Below, in pieces: positions 34,803 to 43,106 of a DNA stretch of 64,000 nt. Numbering within the stretch: position 1 is the first letter of the stretch; the number at the start of each line of letters is the position of its first letter. The stretch is from Pokkaliibacter sp046614695. GTDB lineage: Bacteria; Pseudomonadota; Gammaproteobacteria; Pseudomonadales; Balneatricaceae. The translations under genes and the position numbers were made by a program. The stretch lies in assembly GCF_046614695.1 (NCBI RefSeq), contig NZ_JBKKHQ010000013.1, positions 186,001 to 250,000 of the forward strand, in the 5' to 3' direction. A model generated the notes under the pieces. The model ran no database searches, was not told where the DNA came from, and worked only from the letters and a program-made list of their open reading frames with translations.

Positions 34803-37330
34803 CATTGCAGCTGCTGGAAAGTGTCGCCGGAGAATTTGGCGCCTACGAAGGCGATATTCGCCATGTGGCCGTGGCGCTCTATAACCACCTCAAGCCGGAG
34901 TTTGGTCTGGGAGAACTGGCCGGCAGCGGTAACTGGAGCACCACACTGGACCGTCTGGGTCAGGATGAGCAAGGCCTGCATCAGGTCATCGACTATTCCC
35001 GGCAGCTGCTGAATCAGCAGCTCAGCGCCACCGGCGTCCTCTCCCATGTTGCCACCGAAGGGCTGCAAAGCCTGCGCGACATGCTGACCGGACTGCCAGC
35101 GCTTAAGGGTAAGGAGCAGGCCAGTCTTGATGAGATGGACATGTTTGCCATCACCAAAGAGCTCAATAACAGCAAAGAATTCAAGGCCTTATCCGAAAGC
35201 TACGGCGCGGCTGATGGCCTGCCTGTGCAACTGGCCTTTGCCCGACAGCCCGATGAGACCTTCCGCCTGACCCAGAACCCGGTGAAGTTTGAGCTGTATC
35301 TGATGAAACAGATGCACCAGCAAGGTATGGGCGTAGAAACCGAGCCGCACCAGATTCTGTCGCGCACCCACAAGGATCAGGACGGCAATGCCATTCAGAC
35401 CACCTTCGGCCACTGGGATGATCTGGCGTTCGTGACCGAGAATGATGCCGACGCCCGGCCACTGCCGCTGGAGCAGCAGGATCATGAGCTGCTCAGCGCC
35501 CATCATCTGCAGCAGATTTCGCCGGATGATCTGGCCCAGAAGCATCGCCCGCAGTTTGGCCGTAATAACGCCTTTGCCCGTCCGCCCAGCCTCACAGCCA
35601 AAGACAAGGAACTGTGTCAGGCGATGATGACTCAGGTGGTACAGAACAGCGACAGCCCCAGTCTGGCGGCCCTGCCGATCAAATGGTTCAACCACCTCAC
35701 CCCGGAGCATATGGGCCCGATGGGCGCACGCCTGCTGGACGTTCCCGAGGGCAAACCGCGCATGGATGCGGCTAACAACCTGCTGCTGCGCCTCAACCAC
35801 AATATGAAGAATCTTTTTGTGGAAGGCCCGGCGCTGCTGAATGTGCTGCGTCAGTGTCGCGCTCAGGACCTGCTCGACCCCGCAGCACCTGAGGGTTTGC
35901 ATCCGCTGATCAAAAGCAGCCTGCTGGAAATCGAGCCGCAAGCAGTCATCCATCTTTTCAGCGCCCCCCAGGACTTTCCCCAAGGACCGCAAGGCCTGCG
36001 ACTGCTGCGCACCCTGAATAACCTGATGAATCTCGATCAGGGCAAGTTTGATGCACTGGCGCAGGCCGCCACCGAACATGCCGTACAAGGCATGTCGCCC
36101 GAGGAGATGCTTAATCAGGACATGAAAGACATGCTGCGGCTCCCCATGGCGCCGCTGTTTGCCAAGGCGACCGAGCTGGCACCGGCGGCGCAGCTACCCT
36201 GGCTGACCCAAATGGTGGCGAGCTTTGCCAGTAACAGCTCCGCCAAACTGGAGGATGCGCTGGATGCCGCACTAGCGCAGATTCCTGGTCAGAGTGACAA
36301 AATGAACTTTGCCTTTAAGGCACTGGATCAGGCCGGTGCCTCACGCCAGACCATCGCCAAAACGGCAGTGAAGCATCAGCTCAATGGGCTGCTGGCCCAG
36401 TCGCTGGGGCTGCCCAGCGGCTTGCGCCCTGATGTGATGAATCAGCAGATCAAACAGGCGGCGTTGCAGTTCAGCACAACGATGAAAAACACCCTGATGC
36501 ACTTCGCCGCCAGCTACGATAACCGCAGTCTCCTGCAATTACTGGCCGACACGCCGCTACTAAGCAAGCTCAATGATGACAATGAAAGCCCCATCAACTC
36601 CGCCATTGAGGCCGGTAACAAAGGGGCCATCCTGTTCCTTGCCAAACGCATGGGCGCCGAGCTGAATAATGAAAACCCCGACGGCTTTACCGTGACGCCC
36701 TGGATTGAAGACAGCGCCATTCCCATGCCGGATTTCAGCACCGAGGACAATATCGGGGTCACGCCGCTGGGACAGGCCATGCTGCGCGGCGGCATGGATG
36801 ATGTGCTGCCGGAGATGATTCGTAGCGGTGCCAATATCTATAACGGTTTACCCTCGGCCTTTGAGATCGCGCTGCACAAAGGCGATCCAGACACTCTCCA
36901 GTCCATCATGACACCGCCCAGTCTGGAGGCCTCACTGATGGAAATGCTCTCTATTCGCACCGGCCCAAACACCGACCGCGGCAGGATGGCAGAAGTGCTG
37001 TTGCAGCAGGGCGCTCAGCTGAATCTTTATGATGATGAAGTCGGCCTGCCTCTGATTCTCAGAGCCTACAAGGAAGGCGACCAGGCGGTTTTCAATACCA
37101 TGGTTCGCTTTGCTGACAGCGCCACAGCGAACCATCAGGACCCCGATGGCGAGTCCACGCTGATGGTCGCGGTACGAATGAATGACCTGCCGCTGGCACA
37201 GTGGCTGATGCGCATTGGCGGCGATGTGAACCTGCGTAACCATGAAGGTCAGAGCATGCTCGATCTCGCCCAGTCTGATGATATGCGCCAGCTATTAAGC
37301 GGTGGAGGCACAGGAGCAGGCGCTCACTGA
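34040..37330 (+). CDS. Large ankyrin-repeat protein, paralogue 3
   Basis: 1,096-residue third member, with AGGAGG just before the ATG and a 99-base gap from paralogue 2. The shared N-terminal region is followed by a variable region (about 490-815). The ankyrin part starts near 816 with TLMHFAASYDNRSLLQLLAD, continues through GVTPLGQAMLRGGMDDVLPE and ends with STLMVAVRMNDLPLAQWLMR and GQSMLDLAQSDDMRQLL. The closing block AQSD..R.LL is common to all three proteins. Soluble, no membrane segment. The gene ends just before a strong terminator, so the three genes probably form one unit. Confidence 0.82.
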   Translation: MLQHRLGNFHLPAAAYGPSTETPANQPQASGAARHQGRLYYDPTGSLGNADNSQAAGASQALVSPRDFAKSPHFAAFKQEYHGLVDNLGSYLLKHHGSASAWHQEQEAKLKGPGQRSIISLSTEQLMAQASARFHQMSRSGERVPDWINSLHTLHEFKQRLFDFNESGQNPHYPTDDELALAYGSLKQELEGLETLLGSDHYHADAKVQSALEVGIASGKCAAGLEEEAQQQKSTLRASVAGLPLKVATTRDQMALQLLESVAGEFGAYEGDIRHVAVALYNHLKPEFGLGELAGSGNWSTTLDRLGQDEQGLHQVIDYSRQLLNQQLSATGVLSHVATEGLQSLRDMLTGLPALKGKEQASLDEMDMFAITKELNNSKEFKALSESYGAADGLPVQLAFARQPDETFRLTQNPVKFELYLMKQMHQQGMGVETEPHQILSRTHKDQDGNAIQTTFGHWDDLAFVTENDADARPLPLEQQDHELLSAHHLQQISPDDLAQKHRPQFGRNNAFARPPSLTAKDKELCQAMMTQVVQNSDSPSLAALPIKWFNHLTPEHMGPMGARLLDVPEGKPRMDAANNLLLRLNHNMKNLFVEGPALLNVLRQCRAQDLLDPAAPEGLHPLIKSSLLEIEPQAVIHLFSAPQDFPQGPQGLRLLRTLNNLMNLDQGKFDALAQAATEHAVQGMSPEEMLNQDMKDMLRLPMAPLFAKATELAPAAQLPWLTQMVASFASNSSAKLEDALDAALAQIPGQSDKMNFAFKALDQAGASRQTIAKTAVKHQLNGLLAQSLGLPSGLRPDVMNQQIKQAALQFSTTMKNTLMHFAASYDNRSLLQLLADTPLLSKLNDDNESPINSAIEAGNKGAILFLAKRMGAELNNENPDGFTVTPWIEDSAIPMPDFSTEDNIGVTPLGQAMLRGGMDDVLPEMIRSGANIYNGLPSAFEIALHKGDPDTLQSIMTPPSLEASLMEMLSIRTGPNTDRGRMAEVLLQQGAQLNLYDDEVGLPLILRAYKEGDQAVFNTMVRFADSATANHQDPDGESTLMVAVRMNDLPLAQWLMRIGGDVNLRNHEGQSMLDLAQSDDMRQLLSGGGTGAGAH

Positions 37331-37357
37331 GCCTGACCAGCCGCACCTTCCTCAAGC

Positions 37358-37387
37358 ACGCCGGCAGCCTGGCTCCGGCGTTTTTTT
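37358..37387 (+). terminator. Rho-independent terminator of the ankyrin gene unit
   Basis: Stem ACGCCGG/CCGGCGT with a ten-base loop, immediately followed by seven Ts, 28 bases after the stop of paralogue 3. Confidence 0.88.
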
Positions 37388-37500
37388 AGGCTCTGCAGGA
37401 ATCACAAAGTCTTCATCTTTACTGCCTTGATCTGCGCTGTGCTTCAGCCCAAAGACAAGCATCAACCCTGATGTTTATTGGCTGTTAAAGGAGTCGCCTG

Positions 37501-37890
37501 ATGCCCCTATTGAAGTTTGACCTCATCGAAGGACGCGACAGGAACCAGCTGCGTGAGCTGCTGGATGCCGCTCACGAGGCCATGGTAGAGGCGTTTGCTG
37601 TACCACAACGCGATCGCTATCAGGTCGTCACCCAGCATAGCCCCGGCGAGATGATCGTGCAGGATACCGGCCTGGGCCTTGAACGCTCCGATCAGGTGGT
37701 GATGCTCACCGTGGTTTCCCGACCGCGCAAGGAATCCCAGAAGCTGGCGTTCTACCGGCTACTGGCCGATGGCCTCAAACATCGCTGCGGTCTCGACCCG
37801 CAGGATCTGATGGTGTCCATCGTTGAAAACACCGATGCTGATTGGTCATTTGGCAGGGGACAAGCTCAATTTATCACCGGCGAACTCTGA
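37501..37890 (+). CDS. Tautomerase-family protein
   Basis: 129-residue member of the 4-oxalocrotonate tautomerase/MIF superfamily (Tautomerase_2 type). Proline directly follows the initiator methionine (MPLLKFDLIEGRD), as needed for the catalytic amino-terminal proline. The rest (SPGEMIVQDTGLGLERSDQVVMLTV) fits a fused double-length subunit. AAAGGAG precedes the ATG. The substrate is unknown. It stands alone between two terminators. Confidence 0.9.
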   Translation: MPLLKFDLIEGRDRNQLRELLDAAHEAMVEAFAVPQRDRYQVVTQHSPGEMIVQDTGLGLERSDQVVMLTVVSRPRKESQKLAFYRLLADGLKHRCGLDPQDLMVSIVENTDADWSFGRGQAQFITGEL

Positions 37891-37920
37891 CTCGCGTGCC
37901 GTCATTCCGGCATCACCCAA

Positions 37921-37946
37921 AGGCAGCAACCCGCTGCCGTTTTTTG
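37921..37946 (+). terminator. Rho-independent terminator after the tautomerase gene
   Basis: Stem GGCAGC/GCTGCC with a five-base loop, followed by GTTTTTT. It lies between convergent genes. Confidence 0.85.
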
Positions 37947-37949
37947 CTC

Positions 37950-38399
37950 TCAGGAAGCCTCACCCGCGCGCTGACGCGCTTCCGGCGATAACGGCGTAAA
38001 GAGATTCACACAGTGGCCCTCCGGGTCCCGCAACAGCAGCGAGCGGTTGCCCCAGGGCATGGTGGTGGGCGCCTGCAACACAGACTCTTCAAGCCAGTCG
38101 CGATGCGCTTCCCATAGGGCATCAACGTTCTCCACCTTAAACTCGATAATCGCCGAGCGGTTCTGCCCGCTTTCGATGCCGTGATGCTCCCCAAAAAACG
38201 CCAGCGTGCGGGTACTGCCAATGGCCAGCGTCGCCACGCCAGAGCGCAGCTCGGCAAAATCCTCGGTATACCAGATCGGCTCAATGCCGGTGAGGCTGGC
38301 ATAAAAACTCACCAGCCGCTGAATATCCGCGCTGATCAGCCGCACGGACAGCAAGGCAGGTAAAACTCTGGGCGATAACCCGGTAGAGATCTGGGACAT
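37950..38399 (-). CDS. VOC (glyoxalase-fold) protein
   Basis: 149-residue single-chain member of the glyoxalase/bleomycin-resistance/dioxygenase superfamily: VRLISADIQRLVSFYASLTGIEP opens the first beta-alpha-beta unit, and LLLRDPEGHCVNLFTPL closes the second. AGGAG is present before ATG 38399. The specific reaction is unknown. It follows the WYL regulator on the same strand and may be its target. Confidence 0.87.
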   Translation of the reverse strand: MSQISTGLSPRVLPALLSVRLISADIQRLVSFYASLTGIEPIWYTEDFAELRSGVATLAIGSTRTLAFFGEHHGIESGQNRSAIIEFKVENVDALWEAHRDWLEESVLQAPTTMPWGNRSLLLRDPEGHCVNLFTPLSPEARQRAGEAS

Positions 38400-38486
38400 G
38401 GTGCGCTCCTGACAACTGATGCCCGTTCATGAAGGCATCTGTGGATAAAGAAGCACAGCCTATAAAGACGCCGCGACAAGGGGGTG

Positions 38487-39200
38487 TCAGGGGTGGGAAA
38501 AATTCGCCTGCTTCTGCGCCAGAAACTCAGCCAGCGTCAGCTTATGGGGCGTGAAGTGAGCAGGCAGCGCCTTCAGCAGCGTTATCCGATCCAGCCGGAA
38601 CAGCCGAAACGCCTGCCGTAACCGGCAAAAGCCGATCAGTAACCAGTGACCTTCCAGACTGAAGTAAAGCGCGAACGGCTCCACCTCGCGCTCCGTCAGC
38701 GTATCGCCTTGCGCCGCCTGATAGCCAATGAGAAGCAATTGGTAATTCACCAGCGCCTGCTGAATCACCAACAGGCTATCGGCTGACGCGGGCGCAGGCT
38801 GCATCGGGCTTGTGGCCAAACGTGATGAGAGCAAGGCCGCGCCTTCGCGCTCCTCCTCCGGCAGGACAGACCGCACCTTACTGATGGCCGAACTCAGCAC
38901 CTGCGCCAGTGCGGCATCCTGCTGGATCGCCAGTAAATGCTCGGCCGTCACCAACGCATGGGCTTCTTGCGGGGTAAAGCTCACCGGCGCCAGCCGATAG
39001 CCCTCCACCAGCGAATAGCCCTTACCTTCCTCGGTATAAATCGGAATGCCCGCCGCCTCCAGCGCGCGAATATCCCGATAAACCGTGCGCACACTCACCC
39101 CAAAACACGCCGCCAGCTGCACCGCCGTCACCACGCGACGGGTCTGTAATTGGGTAATCAGCGCGGTCAGGCGCGACAAGCGTTTGAGGTCTTGGGGCAT
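38487..39200 (-). CDS. YafY-type HTH-WYL transcriptional regulator
   Basis: 237-residue DNA-binding regulator. An N-terminal HTH_11 domain (LAACFGVSVRTVYRDIRALEAAGIPIYTEEGKGYSLVEGYRL, about 28-70) is followed by a helical linker and a WYL-type ligand domain (about 140-225) with EREVEPFALYFSLEGHWLLIGFCRLRQAFRLFRLDRI. The WYL triad is degenerate, as in many YafY members. The likely target is the adjacent VOC gene or itself; no operator was identified. Confidence 0.9.
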   Translation of the reverse strand: MPQDLKRLSRLTALITQLQTRRVVTAVQLAACFGVSVRTVYRDIRALEAAGIPIYTEEGKGYSLVEGYRLAPVSFTPQEAHALVTAEHLLAIQQDAALAQVLSSAISKVRSVLPEEEREGAALLSSRLATSPMQPAPASADSLLVIQQALVNYQLLLIGYQAAQGDTLTEREVEPFALYFSLEGHWLLIGFCRLRQAFRLFRLDRITLLKALPAHFTPHKLTLAEFLAQKQANFSHP

Positions 39201-39242
39201 AACAGTGATTTCAGCCGGGATGCAGACAATACGAGCCCTACA

Positions 39243-39938
39243 CTATAACCGCTCAATCTCCAGTTCAGTCGAGTGGAGGGTGGCCGGAAGGCGCTGACGG
39301 CGATGAAGGAGCGCAACGCAGTATGAACCGAATATCGACTCGGTAAGCTGCCACGGAGAGTCATTACTGCGCAGGAATGCATAGGAAAGCGCTGACAACG
39401 CGGCGGTTTGCTGCTCTTCGGGCTTCAGCGCTTTATAACAGGCTTCCTTGGCGCACCAGAGCTTGTAAAAGAAAGCCGCACTTTTGTGCTGCTCACCAGT
39501 GAAGGCTGCCAGCTCGGCCTCGTCCATAAACAATGCAGCGAGTTCTTCCAGGTTGTCTCGGGCTTTCATCAGTTCGACATCAACGCCAACACTGTCCTCA
39601 TACATCGCAAAACACAGAAAATCCTGGCTATGACTCAGGCTGATAACATGCGGATCCGGGAGGTTCGTCACTCTTGGTGCCGCGTTTTCTGACTCCTGAA
39701 TCACCCAGCTCTGGGTCGGCTGCGTGAAGAGCTGGCTCAACCCCGAACAGAGCAGGAGGCGGCTGTAGAGGTACTGCCTTTTTCGTCGTTCTGAGGAGAG
39801 GGTATGGAAGTGGGCTTGCTGCGCTGCGGGCAGCAGAGAGAGCTTAGTCTCGAGGGAGAGGATGCCGGGCGTCACGGCTCTGGCGTACCAGAACCGGACG
39901 ACGGAAGCATTCTCGTTACTTGGCAAGCTTGACCACAT
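39243..39938 (-). CDS. 4'-phosphopantetheinyl transferase for the aryl polyene ACPs
   Basis: Sfp-type transferase that attaches the phosphopantetheine arm to acyl carrier proteins, needed here for the two ACPs at 42055 and 42322. The 231-residue chain has HVISLSHSQDFLCFAMY, the Mg-binding GVDVELMKARDN and the signature FYKLWCAKEACYKAL. ATG 39938 is used; a GTG one codon earlier is possible. It overlaps the end of the small secreted-protein gene by 23 bases, so the two form a leftward operon beside the rightward aryl polyene cluster. Confidence 0.9.
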   Translation of the reverse strand: MWSSLPSNENASVVRFWYARAVTPGILSLETKLSLLPAAQQAHFHTLSSERRKRQYLYSRLLLCSGLSQLFTQPTQSWVIQESENAAPRVTNLPDPHVISLSHSQDFLCFAMYEDSVGVDVELMKARDNLEELAALFMDEAELAAFTGEQHKSAAFFYKLWCAKEACYKALKPEEQQTAALSALSYAFLRSNDSPWQLTESIFGSYCVALLHRRQRLPATLHSTELEIERL

Positions 39939-40356
39939 CACCGGTCAGGGCAACGCCAGCGATCAGGGCACCTGCGTGGCACTCAAACTGGCTATTGTCA
40001 CTGACCTTGTTCTTTTTGTAGTAGCTCGCAATGTTGATCACCGCGTTACCGCCCTCAGCTTTGACACGATCCTGCAGGGAGAGCAATGCAGACAGGAATA
40101 CCCAGCGGCAAGCCTCTTCATCGCTCTTGTTAAAGGCGTTGGTTTTCTTGTTGGTATTGAAGTCACCAAAGTTTTTCAGAACTCGTGAATGCTTTTGGCT
40201 ACCAAAGTAAAAGCGAATGTCCGGGTCCAGCGCGGATTTGAAATCGGCGGATGCCATTGCCTCTTTGATGGGCAGCATGTGCTTGGAATCACGGCTGAAC
40301 GCCTGCTGTGACACAGCCATCAATAGAACAGAAAGGCAAAAAGCGAAAATTTTCAC
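39916..40356 (-). CDS. Small exported protein of aryl polyene clusters
   Basis: 146 residues with a signal peptide (KIFAFCLSVLLMAVSQQAFS) and a mature part containing DPDIRFYFGSQKHSRVLKNFG, then CRWVFLSALLSLQDRVKAEGGNAVINIASYYKKN. Homologues beside such clusters are often labelled excinuclease ATPase subunit, but there is no nucleotide-binding motif here and that name is a mis-annotation. The fold may resemble YbjQ-like heavy-metal-binding domains. The start is GTG at 40356 with AAGGA seven bases upstream. Function unknown. Confidence 0.8.
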   Translation of the reverse strand: MKIFAFCLSVLLMAVSQQAFSRDSKHMLPIKEAMASADFKSALDPDIRFYFGSQKHSRVLKNFGDFNTNKKTNAFNKSDEEACRWVFLSALLSLQDRVKAEGGNAVINIASYYKKNKVSDNSQFECHAGALIAGVALTGDVVKLAK

Positions 40357-40434
40357 AAACTTATCCTTGTGTTAGGAGATCCATGGGAGCGCCGATTATA
40401 GGTAGAGAAACAAAACGGATCAAACGGTTACTAT

Positions 40435-40469
40435 TTGCTTCTAAGATACCAGCAGGTAGAATTGCCTGC
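40435..40469 (+). promoter_or_regulatory. Candidate promoter and dyad of the aryl polyene operon
   Basis: TTGCTT (40435-40440) and TAGAAT (40457-40462) with a 16-base spacer resemble a sigma-70 promoter. The -10 lies inside an inverted repeat, GCAGG (40452-40456) and CCTGC (40465-40469), which could be an operator. Confidence 0.4.
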
Positions 40470-40555
40470 CACTTCAGCGACCGCTGTCAGACGGCAGAAA
40501 ATAGGATGTTGGCTTGCCCAGGTGTTACTGAGACGTGGCAAGCGGAGAATGGATT

Positions 40556-41293
40556 TTGCTAAGTTTCAAGCTGCAATCATGGAATGCTATCGCTCCGGGA
40601 CTGGAGAGTGAGCCACAGTGGAAAGCCTGGGCCGAAAACCCGGTCGCTCTCCCTGCCGAGCTGCATGGCGTTTCCCTGAAACAGATCCCTCCCATGTTAC
40701 GGCGGCGCTTCACCGAACTGGGCCGTGCGTCGGCAAGTTCAGCACTGCCTTTGCTGGAAGGCATTGACGCCATTCCGGGCGTGTTTGCCTCACGCCATGG
40801 TGACACCCCTCTCACTTTTTCGCTGCTGGAAGGCATTGCACGGAATGAGCCCATGTCGCCCACAGGTTTCAGTCTGGCCGTACATAATGCCGTGGCGGGC
40901 TTACTTTCCATTGCCCGCAAGGACCTGAGTGAAGTCACCGCAATTGCCGCTACCCGTAACCTGATCGTCAGCGCCCTGCTCGAAGCCGTCACCCAGTTGC
41001 AGGAGCGGGATCAGGTCCTCTGCGTCATCTATGACGTTCCCCTGCCTGAACTTTATCGCTCGTACAGCTCATCCGAAACACACCCTTATGCGCTGGCCAT
41101 GCTACTGAGCCGTACGGAGGGTGAAGACCTGACACTGTCAGCTACCCATGATGGCACGCCTGAGTCAGACACCACCAGCGAGCTGATCCGCATGATGCGT
41201 TTCCTGCTCGCGCTGGATGAGCAGGCGCATTTCGCCACGGGTGCAGGCTCGGGCTGGCGTCTTGGCAAGCCTGTCACTGCACAGGAGAGGTGA
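40556..41293 (+). CDS. apeC: Beta-ketoacyl synthase-like chain length factor (ApeC-type)
   Basis: Catalytically inactive ketosynthase partner that sets polyene length in type II aryl polyene synthases. About 245 residues, the N-terminal ketosynthase half only: FKLQSWNAIAPGLES, PPMLRRRFTELGRASASSAL, FASRHGDTPLTFSLLEGIA and SPTGFSLAVHNAVAGLLSIA; no active-site cysteine. No in-frame ATG fits. TTG 40556 with GGAG upstream matches the family start; GTG 40535 is the alternative. First gene of the rightward cluster. The following gene starts two bases after its stop. Confidence 0.85.
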   Translation: MLSFKLQSWNAIAPGLESEPQWKAWAENPVALPAELHGVSLKQIPPMLRRRFTELGRASASSALPLLEGIDAIPGVFASRHGDTPLTFSLLEGIARNEPMSPTGFSLAVHNAVAGLLSIARKDLSEVTAIAATRNLIVSALLEAVTQLQERDQVLCVIYDVPLPELYRSYSSSETHPYALAMLLSRTEGEDLTLSATHDGTPESDTTSELIRMMRFLLALDEQAHFATGAGSGWRLGKPVTAQER

Positions 41294-41294
41294 C

Positions 41295-42062
41295 GTGCTG
41301 GCACGACTCAATCATCTCTGGCGCTGGTGTGGTACTGCGTTCAGTTTTCTGGTGTTTGGCGTAGGCGGAATACTTTTGCCCGTCGTACTGATTCCGCTGT
41401 TGTATTGCCTGCCGGGTAATAGCAAGCAGCGTGAAGTTCGCGCCCAACGCACAATTCATCATGCCTTTCGTGGCTATATCGGCATGATGAAATACCTTGG
41501 CGTACTGCGCTATGACCTCGAACATATTGAGAGGCTGCGCCAGGCAAAACTGGTGCTGGCCAATCACCCCACGTTAATTGATGTGATCTTTTTAATTGCG
41601 CTGATTCCAAATGCCAATTGTGTGGTGAAAGGCAAACTGCTGCGTAATCCATTTACCCGTGGTCCGGTGAAAGCCGCGGGCTACATCATTAATGAAGACA
41701 ATGAAAAAGTGATTGCCGCTGCCGCGGAAGCCTTTGCCAAAGGCCATGCCCTGATCGTTTTCCCGGAAGGCACCCGCACCACGTTTGGCGATCAGCTCCA
41801 GTTCAAGCGCGGCGCCGCCAACATTGCCATTCGCACCGCGGCGGATATCACGCCAGTGCTGATCAGCTGCACCCCCTCGACCCTGACCAAGCAGGATCGC
41901 TGGTATCAGGTACCTGCGGCCAAAGTTCATATCCGTATCCGTGTTAACGAGGTCATTTCCGTGGCCTCGTACTTACAGGAACCCACACCCTCGGTGGCCG
42001 CACGAAGACTGACTGCGGATCTTGCAGAGTATTTTAGTGAGGAGTTAAAAACCTATGGTTAA
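41295..42062 (+). CDS. Lysophospholipid-acyltransferase-like protein (ApeD position)
   Basis: PlsC-fold acyltransferase, 255 residues, with an N-terminal membrane segment (FSFLVFGVGGILLPVVLIPLLY), the HX4D motif in NHPTLID and the FPEGTR block. It probably acylates a lipid carrier or the polyene glycolipid at the inner membrane. GTG 41295 follows AGGAGAGG and the upstream stop; the open frame back to 41217 lies inside apeC. The 3' end overlaps the ACP gene by eight bases. Confidence 0.87.
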   Translation: MLARLNHLWRWCGTAFSFLVFGVGGILLPVVLIPLLYCLPGNSKQREVRAQRTIHHAFRGYIGMMKYLGVLRYDLEHIERLRQAKLVLANHPTLIDVIFLIALIPNANCVVKGKLLRNPFTRGPVKAAGYIINEDNEKVIAAAAEAFAKGHALIVFPEGTRTTFGDQLQFKRGAANIAIRTAADITPVLISCTPSTLTKQDRWYQVPAAKVHIRIRVNEVISVASYLQEPTPSVAARRLTADLAEYFSEELKTYG

Positions 42063-42315
42063 TCTGCAAATGGAAGTAAAGCAGATGATTATTGAAGCCC
42101 TTGATCTTGAGGACATTTCTGCAAGTGACATCGAGGATGATGCGCCTCTGTTTGTGGAAGGGCTTGGGCTGGATTCTATCGATGCGCTGGAAATTGGCCT
42201 GGCACTGCAAAAGCGCTATGGCATTAAACTAAAAGCCGATTCAGAAGAAACGCGCCAACATTTCGCCAGTGTGAATACTCTGGCCGCCCTCATTCAGTCT
42301 CAAGCAAAGCAGTAA
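42055..42315 (+). CDS. apeE: Acyl carrier protein (ApeE-type)
   Basis: 86-residue acyl carrier protein with the phosphopantetheine attachment serine in LGLDSIDALE near residue 41. It carries the growing polyene or its aryl starter. It overlaps the acyltransferase gene and is followed six bases later by the second ACP. The E/F names follow cluster order. Confidence 0.92.
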   Translation: MVNLQMEVKQMIIEALDLEDISASDIEDDAPLFVEGLGLDSIDALEIGLALQKRYGIKLKADSEETRQHFASVNTLAALIQSQAKQ

Positions 42316-42321
42316 ATCACT

Positions 42322-42567
42322 ATGACCGATCAGCAGAAAATCTATCAGCAAATCGTGCAGGTTCTTGAAGACCTGTTTGAAATTAACCCGGACGATATTC
42401 GCCCCGAATCCCACCTGTATCAGGATCTGGATATCGACAGCATTGATGCCGTCGATCTGGTGGTGGAATTGAAAAAAATGACCGGCAAGAAGATCAAACC
42501 TGAAGACTTCAAATCAGTACGCACCGTTCAGGATGTCGTTACGGAAGTTGAAAAGCTGATCGGCTGA
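42322..42567 (+). CDS. apeF: Acyl carrier protein (ApeF-type)
   Basis: 81-residue acyl carrier protein with attachment serine in LDIDSIDAVD near residue 39. It is distinct from the first ACP, as expected for a two-carrier aryl polyene system. Its stop overlaps the next start as TGATG. Confidence 0.92.
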   Translation: MTDQQKIYQQIVQVLEDLFEINPDDIRPESHLYQDLDIDSIDAVDLVVELKKMTGKKIKPEDFKSVRTVQDVVTEVEKLIG

Positions 42568-43106
42568 TGTTGATTCGGGTTCTGGTGATACTGCTCACCC
42601 TGGCTTATCCCTTCGCTGTCTATTGGGGATTGCAGCGGGTCGAGCCACAGCTATTGATCATACCGCTGGTGGTTCTGTTGGCTCTGCGCTGTCTTGGCAG
42701 CCGGCAGCGCTTTGACCGGCTTGCGGTTGCCGTGGGCATCCTTGGCGTACTGGCGGTGACGCTGCTGTGGAATGCGCATCTGGGCCTTAAGGTGTATCCG
42801 GTACTGGTCAATCTGGGCCTGCTGGCCGTGTTCGCCAGTAGTCTTTGGGCCAAACAGTCAATTATTGAGCGCCTTGCCCGTCTGAAAGAACCAGACCTGC
42901 CCCCGTCAGGGGTGCGCTATACCCGCAAGGTCACCCTCGCCTGGTGCCTGTTTTTTACCCTTAATGCCTCGGTGTCTACATCGACTGCACTCTGGGCATC
43001 CGATGCTGCCTGGATGCTCTACAACGGCCTGATTTCCTATCTCGCCATCGGCATCATGTTCGCGGGTGAATGGCTGGTGCGTCAGAGAGTAAGAAAGTCC
43101 TCATGA
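42567..43106 (+). CDS. COG4648-type membrane protein (ApeG position)
   Basis: 179-residue integral membrane protein with about five helices, starting LIRVLVILLTLAYPFAVYWG and holding GVRYTRKVTLAWCLFFTLN in the middle. It is a regular member of aryl polyene clusters with no assigned biochemical role. Overlaps: TGATG with apeF and ATGA with the ligase gene. Confidence 0.88.
   Translation: MLIRVLVILLTLAYPFAVYWGLQRVEPQLLIIPLVVLLALRCLGSRQRFDRLAVAVGILGVLAVTLLWNAHLGLKVYPVLVNLGLLAVFASSLWAKQSIIERLARLKEPDLPPSGVRYTRKVTLAWCLFFTLNASVSTSTALWASDAAWMLYNGLISYLAIGIMFAGEWLVRQRVRKSS

Noticed and set aside
39916..40356. Excinuclease subunit assignment
   Set aside because: No Walker motif, only 146 residues and a signal peptide; the name is a known carry-over error for such proteins.
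40549..40611. Short ATG reading frame overlapping the start of apeC
   Set aside because: Twenty codons in another frame; the family N-terminus is in the TTG/GTG frame.
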